Assembly (NCBI RefSeq): GCF_016863275.1
Contig: NZ_BOOO01000027.1
Location: 91,699 to 155,698 of the forward strand
Direction of reading: 5' to 3'
Length of the DNA stretch: 64,000 nt
Source of the DNA: Planotetraspora mira
Lineage (GTDB): Bacteria > Actinomycetota > Actinomycetes > Streptosporangiales > Streptosporangiaceae
Positions 60,001-64,000 of this stretch are shown piece after piece. Position numbers and translations under genes: made by a program. Under the pieces are notes generated by a model. That model did not search any database. It was not told the origin of the DNA and saw only the letters and a list, made by a program, of their open reading frames with translations. Position 1 is the first letter of the stretch, and every line of letters starts with the position of its first letter.

Positions 60001-60434
60001 ACGAGGAGGCGGACTGGGGCCCGTACGCGCGATGGGCCCGCCCTGTGACGCTGCTCGCTGCGGGCCGCCGCGACGAAGCGGAAGCGGCCGCGAAGGCGAT
60101 CCCCGACTCGCCACGCGACCTGCTCTACGAGGCGCGCACCTGCCTTGCCGCCCTGACAGCGATCGGCGTCGGCGACCGGCCGGCGATGGAGGACGCCTAC
60201 GCCCGGCTGCGGCCTGCCGGCGGAGAACTGGCCGGAGCGGGCAGCGGGCTGCTCACCCTCGGCCCCGTGGCGCTCCACCTCGGCGATCTCGCCGTGGCTC
60301 TCGGACGCCGCGACGACGCCGCGGACCATTACCGGCAGGCGTCGACGATCGCGGACAAGGCCGGCTCACCGCTCTGGACGGCAGGGGCGCGCGACGCGCT
60401 CGACCGCCTTGGCGCCTCACTCCCGGTCGACTGA
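57087..60434 (+). CDS. AfsR/SARP-like multidomain transcriptional regulator
   Basis: An approximately 1115-residue regulator. The SARP part (residues 1-260) has an OmpR-type winged helix (TFGVLGPLEASDGHGPIPLK; GAIQTFVSALRRALEP) and a bacterial transcriptional activation domain (WRGPAYAEFAEEGWA...LALSLYRSGRQGDALAV). A STAND/AAA ATPase follows: Walker A ISGDAGAGKTALAE and Walker B VLLVFDDLHRAGEE. The C-terminal half (from about residue 620) is Ala-rich tandem helices of TPR type. AfsR-like proteins activate secondary metabolism; none of those biosynthetic genes is beside it. ATG at 57087 chosen over GTG at 57060. Confidence 0.92.
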   Translation: MTGETGASPVTFGVLGPLEASDGHGPIPLKGPRHRAVLARLLVAKGRVVPVDRLVGDLWDLPPDGAVGAIQTFVSALRRALEPDRPPRRPARLLVTAPPGYALRAAPESVDAWRFEAMVSEAGSSLPAGRAGEALTGLEEALTLWRGPAYAEFAEEGWARGEITRLDGLRLLAVERRAEALLALGRPAEAVPDMEAHTADHPLREDAWNLLALSLYRSGRQGDALAVLRRAREVLAGELGVDPGPGLRRLERDILAQAPHLTAPVRAEDTGPRHVAVPYTTTAEPAGRPFVGRVQELTRLETAAAAAAEQGGFGLALISGDAGAGKTALAEALSETLAARGWTTAWGRSPEHDGAPGAWPWIQIFSDLAGTEPAPAVSPEGPGPGAESATSADRAVARFRAHHAAASHLGEVAKRGPVLLVFDDLHRAGEETLDLLTTLVAESAAGPVLLVGTYRATEISSGLTEALARFARVEPLRVYVGGLPEAATDELVRAVIRRDVDARTTQVIHRRSGGNPFFVRELARLVDAEGRAALDAVPPGVRDVIRHRLARLPRPAQGVLRQAAVIGGDIDVDVLAALVEDEGLLLDALESALLAGFLTEREPGRLRFAHALVHDTLYDDISRPRRARWHAAVAETLERLHPGDVTSLAHHFGRAESRLTAVRAAGYARAAALEAERRFAPHEAARLWSQAVAAHDRAGQSDVRGRLEAVMGMVRAQAVTGGLESARRHRAEAIAAAEELGDPQVTAEVISAFDVPAIWTRNDDEDLARQIVHAIERTLTALPEGQEAQRGRLLSTLALELRGIPTDRGSRAAREAETIARRLGDPSLLAFALNGRFMQAFQRAGMAPQRARIGAELVDLATRHHLVSFEVLGHLILVQAHSALAEFAVADTHTAAVDRLAERYDIPLVGVFTRWYAALRLAVGGHSAEAEAAYRAASAALAGSGMPGVEHGILPMALLCLRIQKGGRPETDEEADWGPYARWARPVTLLAAGRRDEAEAAAKAIPDSPRDLLYEARTCLAALTAIGVGDRPAMEDAYARLRPAGGELAGAGSGLLTLGPVALHLGDLAVALGRRDDAADHYRQASTIADKAGSPLWTAGARDALDRLGASLPVD

Positions 60435-60445
60435 GGGGAGAGGCG

Positions 60446-60682
60446 TCAGTAGGACGCCTCCGAAATGGACTGGGCCCGGAAGACCTCGATCTCCGCTTCC
60501 TTGTCGACTCCCACTTTCCGGAGCTGAAGGGTCCTGCTCCCGATCTTCAATGAACGGTGACCGTCGATCTCCGTGGACTCGAAGACCGTCACCACGTGGC
60601 CGTGCATGTCGTGGACGGGCGCGTACTCGAGTCCGTCGGGTATGTCGAGCTTGATTCGTTTCAGATGGTCTGTCACTCCCAC
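60446..60682 (-). CDS. Small protein of unknown function
   Basis: A 78-residue protein with the stretches VTDHLKRIKLDIPDGLEYAP, DMHGHVVTVFESTEIDG and LQLRKVGVDKEAEIEVFRAQ. Low Ala/Gly bias and balanced charge set it apart from random frames. No family recognised. GTG 60682 is chosen because GAGG lies 9 nt before it; GTG 60676 is the alternative. It converges on the AfsR-like gene and lies divergent to the amidase. Confidence 0.6.
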   Translation of the reverse strand: MGVTDHLKRIKLDIPDGLEYAPVHDMHGHVVTVFESTEIDGHRSLKIGSRTLQLRKVGVDKEAEIEVFRAQSISEASY

Positions 60683-60856
60683 AGTGTGGAGCCTCGGGCC
60701 CGGCATCGCCATGGTGTGACCGCGATGGTTCCGAGTCCCCGCCGACCGGTGGGAATCCGGGGGTTCGCGGTGGACGGCTGACGCCCCCGAAGAAGACAAG
60801 ACTGCTCTTTTCCGGCGTTCGCTTCTAGATTTCCCGGCACGGCCACCGAGGAGGGC

Positions 60857-62263
60857 GTGTTGACGGAGCTGTGGGCATTGGGCGCGTGGGATCTGGCGGA
60901 CCTCATCCGCCGTGGGGAGGCGTCGTGCAGGGAGGTGATCGAGGCGCACCTACGCCGGATCGACGATGTGAACCCCCGGGTGAACGCGATCACGGTCACG
61001 TCGGGGGAGGAGTCGCTCGCCGCGGCGGCCGCGGCCGACGAGGCGCGCGCACGGGGTGAGGCGGTCGGCCCCCTGTGTGGCGTGCCGATGACGATCAAGG
61101 AGAACATCGACGTCGAGGGGTCGGCGACGACGATGGGGATCGTCGCGCTGCGGGAGGCGCGGGCGCCGGCGGACGCGCCCCCCATCGCCGAGTTGCGGTC
61201 GGCGGGAGCGATCCCGATCGGGCGGACGAACATGCCCGAGTTCGGCATGCGCTGGCACACCGACAACGCGCTGCACGGCCCGACGGTCAACCCCTGGTCG
61301 GCCGAGCACACGCCGGGCGGCTCGAGTGGCGGAGAGGCGGCCGCGGTGGCGACGGGGATGTCCCCGCTCGGAATCGGGAACGACGGCGCGGGCTCGTTGC
61401 GCTGGCCCGCCCAGTGTTGTGGCGTCAGCGCGTTGAAACCCTCGCTGGGCAGGGTGGCCCAGGTGGGGGAGCGGGTGTCGGGGCCGACCCCCTTCGCCTT
61501 CCAGTTGCTCGGCGTCCACGGTCCGATCGCCCGGCACGTCAGGGATCTGCGCCTGGCGTTCGGCCACATGTGCGGGCGGCCCGGCGGGGACCCCTGGCAC
61601 GCGCCGGTGGCCCTGCACGGTCCGCCCCTGCCGGCGCCGGTCCGGGTCTGCGTGGTGACCTATCTCGACGGAGCGGAGACGGCCCCTGAAGTGGCCGCCG
61701 CGCTGACGCGCGCGGCCGCGATCCTGGCCGACGCGGGCTACCTCGTCGAGGAGGGCCGGGCCCCGGCACTCGCCCGCGCGAGTGAGATCTACACGCAGAT
61801 CATGTCGAATCACGGGCGGGTGCATCGGGAGCAACCTCCTGTCGAGACGATCGCGTCTCCCGGCTTCGTGCGCTTCTGGGAGGTGTACGAGCCGATCTGG
61901 ACCCGAGCGGCGGGCGAGCAGGCGTTCGACCCGATGATGGAACGGGCGTCCATCGCGCGCCTGTGGAGCGCGTGGATGAGCCGCACTCCGCTGGTGCTCG
62001 CGCCGATCCGCACGCGTCCGGCCTTCCGGGTCGGATCGGATCTCGACCCCCGGTGGCTGGCCGATTGGCCGGACACGATGCGCATGACCGTGGCGGTCAA
62101 CCTTCTCGGGCTGCCCTCGGTCGCCGTGCCGGTCGGGACCGCCGGCGCCCTGCCGCAGGCCGTGCAGATCATCGGTCCGAGGTTCCGCGAGGATCTGTGC
62201 CTCGACGCCGCCGAGGTGGTGGAGGCGTCAGCCGGGGCGCTGACGCCGATCGACCCACGCTGA
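60857..62263 (+). CDS. Amidase-signature family amidase
   Basis: A 468-residue amidase with the Ser-cisSer-Lys triad: Lys in GVPMTIKENIDVEG, cis-Ser region in HTPGGSSGGEAAAVA, and nucleophile Ser in GNDGAGSLRWPAQCCG. The last differs from the usual GSDxGGSIR (Asn for Ser, Ala for Gly), which could shape the acyl pocket. The C-terminal half has VNLLGLPSVAVPVG, as in other members. AGGAGG lies 5 nt before the GTG start. Substrate not clear; no glutamyl-tRNA amidotransferase partners (gatBC) are nearby. Confidence 0.9.
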   Translation: MLTELWALGAWDLADLIRRGEASCREVIEAHLRRIDDVNPRVNAITVTSGEESLAAAAAADEARARGEAVGPLCGVPMTIKENIDVEGSATTMGIVALREARAPADAPPIAELRSAGAIPIGRTNMPEFGMRWHTDNALHGPTVNPWSAEHTPGGSSGGEAAAVATGMSPLGIGNDGAGSLRWPAQCCGVSALKPSLGRVAQVGERVSGPTPFAFQLLGVHGPIARHVRDLRLAFGHMCGRPGGDPWHAPVALHGPPLPAPVRVCVVTYLDGAETAPEVAAALTRAAAILADAGYLVEEGRAPALARASEIYTQIMSNHGRVHREQPPVETIASPGFVRFWEVYEPIWTRAAGEQAFDPMMERASIARLWSAWMSRTPLVLAPIRTRPAFRVGSDLDPRWLADWPDTMRMTVAVNLLGLPSVAVPVGTAGALPQAVQIIGPRFREDLCLDAAEVVEASAGALTPIDPR

Positions 62264-62562
62264 GGGCTCCCCGGTCCGACCGTGAGGTCACCGAGATTCC
62301 ATGAGAAACGAAAACGCGGCCCCTTGCCCCCGCATCCGCGGACTCCGGCGTCAGGCTCCGGCCACCACCCGGCCCCGGCCGCCTCATCGCGTGGCGTCGG
62401 CGGCGCCGGCCGGCCGGCAGGCAGGTCGCGTTGAAGTGCCGAAGTCCTTACGGTCCTCGACGGGGCAGGTGATCGTCTTGGCATCTTGGTACTCATGAAT
62501 ATGGCTATTCAGAATCATGAGTATCTGAGAAGGTGCTGATAGACACTGGGGGAGGCGATCCG
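62264..62562 (+). promoter_or_regulatory. Spacer with nested palindromes upstream of the PadR gene
   Basis: TACTCATGA (62490-62498) and TCATGAGTA (62515-62523) are perfect inverted arms. A second dyad, GAATATGGCTATTC (62497-62510), lies largely inside them, with arms GAATA/TATTC. The structure is 40 bp before the PadR start and is presumably its autoregulatory site. The left 200 bp of the spacer is GC-rich without a recognisable feature. Confidence 0.75.
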
Positions 62563-63132
62563 ATGGCCTTGCGGCATGCCGTGCTGGCGGCGCTGCTCGA
62601 CGAGGAGTTGAGCGGGTACCAGCTGACCAAGGCGTTCGACCTGGGTGTGGCGAACTTCTGGCACGCCCAGCCGCAGCAGTTGTACGCCGAGCTGACCCGG
62701 CTGGAGCAGGACGGGCTGGTCACGGGCCGGGAGGTGGTCCAGGACAACCGGCCCAACAAGCGGCTGTTCCGGGTCACCGACGCCGGCCTGGCCGAGCTGG
62801 AGCACTTCACCGCCCTTGCCGCCAAGCCCTCCTTCATCCGCGACGACCTGCTCGTCAAGGTCCAGGCCGCGGACCACGTCGACACCGAGACGCTGATCGC
62901 GCGGCTGACCGAGCGCTCCGCCTTCGCGCAGGCCAAGATCGACCTGTTCGGCAGGCTGCTGCACACCATGCGGGGCGACCGCACCGAAGAGGAGTTCCTG
63001 CGCCACGGCGAGCGCATCGGTCCCTATCTCACCTGCCTGCGCGGCCTCGCCTTCGAGCACGGCAACCGCGACTGGTGCGAACGCGCGGCCGCCGTCCTGC
63101 GAGAGAGGCAAGGCGCCCATGTCCGGAACTGA
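62563..63132 (+). CDS. PadR-family transcriptional regulator
   Basis: A 189-residue winged-helix regulator. The PadR HTH occupies about residues 1-85: LRHAVLAALLDEELSGYQLTKAFD, FWHAQPQQLYAELTRLEQDGLVTG and the wing RPNKRLFRVTDAG. A C-terminal vir-like helical domain follows. The ATG at 62563 is chosen because GGGGGAGG precedes it. It overlaps the SGNH hydrolase start by 14 bp, so the hydrolase is probably under its control. Confidence 0.9.
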   Translation: MALRHAVLAALLDEELSGYQLTKAFDLGVANFWHAQPQQLYAELTRLEQDGLVTGREVVQDNRPNKRLFRVTDAGLAELEHFTALAAKPSFIRDDLLVKVQAADHVDTETLIARLTERSAFAQAKIDLFGRLLHTMRGDRTEEEFLRHGERIGPYLTCLRGLAFEHGNRDWCERAAAVLRERQGAHVRN

Positions 63133-64000
63133 CCGGCACTACCTCCGCTACGTCGCCCTGGGCGACAGCCAGACCGAGGGCCTCGGCGACGGCGACGACA
63201 TCGTCGGGCTGCGAGGCTGGGCCGACCGGCTCGCCGAACAGCTCGTACGGCACAGCCCCGACCTGCGGTACGCCAACCTCGCCGTACGAGGACGCCTGGC
63301 CGGACAGGTCCACGCCGAGCAACTCGCACCCGCCCTCGCCCTCCAGCCCGACCTGGCCACGGTGGTCGCCGGGGTCAACGACCTGATGCGGCCGCGGTTC
63401 GACGCCGACGAGGTCGCCGGACATCTGGAGGCGATGTTCGCCGCCCTCACCGCGCAGGGCGCGCGGGTCGCCACGCTCACCTTCCCCGACATGACGCGGA
63501 TCATCCCCATCGCCCGCCCGCTCGGCTCCCGCATCACCGCACTCAACCATCGGATCCGCCACGCGGCCCGCGATCACGGGGTCATCGTCGCCGAGACCAG
63601 CCACCACCCGGTGGTCACCGATCCCCGCCTGTGGTCCCAGGACCGGCTCCACGCCGGCCCGCTCGGCCACCAGCGGATCGCCGCCGCGGTCGCGCACGCC
63701 CTTGCCCTGCCCGGCAGCGACGACTCCTGGACACACTCCCTGCCGCCGGAGAGCCCTCCGCCCGCGGGATGGCATGCCGTCCACGGTGAGCTGCGCTGGG
63801 CCGCGGCCTTCCTCGGTCCGTGGCTGGGCAGACGCCTGCGGGGCCGCTCCTCCGGGGACGGCCGCACCGCCAAACGTCCGAACCTTCTCCCCGTTCGGAC
63901 GATGGCCGGCACCGGGCAGTGTGGCACCGGGCAGTGTGGCACCGGGCAGTGTGGCACCGGGCAGTGTGGCACCGGGCAGTGTGGCACCGGGCAGTGTGGC
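63119..64000 (+). CDS. SGNH/GDSL-family hydrolase, running off the window edge
   Basis: Partial gene (3' end outside). The 294 visible residues hold block I GDS in YVALGDSQTEGLGDGDD, block II Gly in ANLAVRGRLAG, block III in VVAGVNDLMRPRF, and the block V Asp/His pair in DRLHAGPLGHQR. It has no signal peptide. After about residue 200 the sequence leaves the SGNH domain. From residue 265 it reads as repeats of TGQCG encoded by a 15-bp tandem repeat that continues to the edge. The Cys-containing tail is not a known part of the family. Translated together with PadR (14-bp overlap). Confidence 0.85.
   Translation, partial: MSGTDRHYLRYVALGDSQTEGLGDGDDIVGLRGWADRLAEQLVRHSPDLRYANLAVRGRLAGQVHAEQLAPALALQPDLATVVAGVNDLMRPRFDADEVAGHLEAMFAALTAQGARVATLTFPDMTRIIPIARPLGSRITALNHRIRHAARDHGVIVAETSHHPVVTDPRLWSQDRLHAGPLGHQRIAAAVAHALALPGSDDSWTHSLPPESPPPAGWHAVHGELRWAAAFLGPWLGRRLRGRSSGDGRTAKRPNLLPVRTMAGTGQCGTGQCGTGQCGTGQCGTGQCGTGQCG
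63911..64000. repeat. 15-bp tandem repeat, six exact copies to the window edge
   Basis: The unit ACCGGGCAGTGTGGC occurs six times without a change (63911-64000) and probably continues. Its length is a multiple of three, so copy-number change would not shift the SGNH hydrolase frame. All six reading frames through the repeat are open. Confidence 0.95.

Noticed and set aside
57108..60329. Very long open frame antisense to the AfsR-like gene (about 1070 codons)
   Set aside because: It is the usual complement of a GC-rich gene. Its translation is low-complexity and shows no domain, while the plus strand has a complete SARP-ATPase protein.
63574..63987. Minus-strand frame through the 15-bp repeat giving PHCPV repeats
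   Set aside because: Any frame stays open through the repeat. The plus-strand frame continues a clear SGNH hydrolase with its own start.

Overview
This window looks like a chromosomal segment of a high-GC actinomycete. The reasons are dense G+C-rich genes, frequent GTG and TTG starts, ATGA/GTGA start-stop overlaps, and an AfsR-type regulator, a Nur box and many GntR, TetR, MarR and MerR regulators. A member of the Streptosporangiales is my best guess; that is an inference from protein flavour, not a placement. I found no rRNA, tRNA, integrase, transposase, CRISPR or phage genes.

Region 1 (1-11,000) is a catabolic unit. A GntR/FCD regulator and an oxalate/formate-antiporter-like MFS carrier lie divergent to a sucCD-type acid-CoA ligase, hydroxypyruvate isomerase, tartronate semialdehyde reductase, a glyoxylate carboligase-like enzyme, an aldehyde dehydrogenase and glycerate kinase. 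Together they would turn a C2 acid or glyoxylate into phosphoglycerate. The carboligase-like enzyme carries Glu where E. coli Gcl has Val51. Immediately after it, at 10,968-11,438, is the most striking non-coding structure: nine boxes at an exact 53-bp period, four in one orientation and then five inverted.

Region 2 (11,500-25,700) is a string of small regulator-plus-enzyme modules. These are a thioredoxin-reductase-like flavoprotein, a TetR/hydrolase pair, a nickel permease behind a perfect Nur box, a SoxR with its [2Fe-2S] cysteines next to an NmrA-like reductase, a MarR/FMN-reductase pair, an HTH-hydrolase-DUF4180 operon, a DrrAB-type exporter, a TetR with an extra C-terminal domain, a P450 with an atypical I-helix, and a ClpX paralogue. 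A perfect 23-bp stem separates the last from the next operon.

Region 3 (25,700-34,960) is an L-arabinose system. It has a ChvE/MmsA/MmsB-type ABC importer, a LacI regulator with two matching operators, and araB-araD-araA with 4-nt overlaps, closed by strong hairpins.

Region 4 (35,000-64,000) is accessory metabolism and regulation. It holds a Cys-rich pentapeptide protein, SDRs, a PrmC-like methylase, a carboxylesterase, an APC permease/GNAT pair, a diaminopropionate ammonia-lyase-like enzyme with an M20 peptidase, a sensor kinase/response regulator pair, an ABC exporter under a double-MerR regulator, an AlkZ-like protein, an ABC-F ATPase, TetR/DUF4267/cupin, a dehalogenase-fold hydrolase, a large AfsR-like regulator, an amidase and PadR. 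Last is an SGNH hydrolase whose C-terminus runs into an in-frame 15-bp tandem repeat that reaches the window edge.

Gene functions come from motif and family recognition only; no database search was run.
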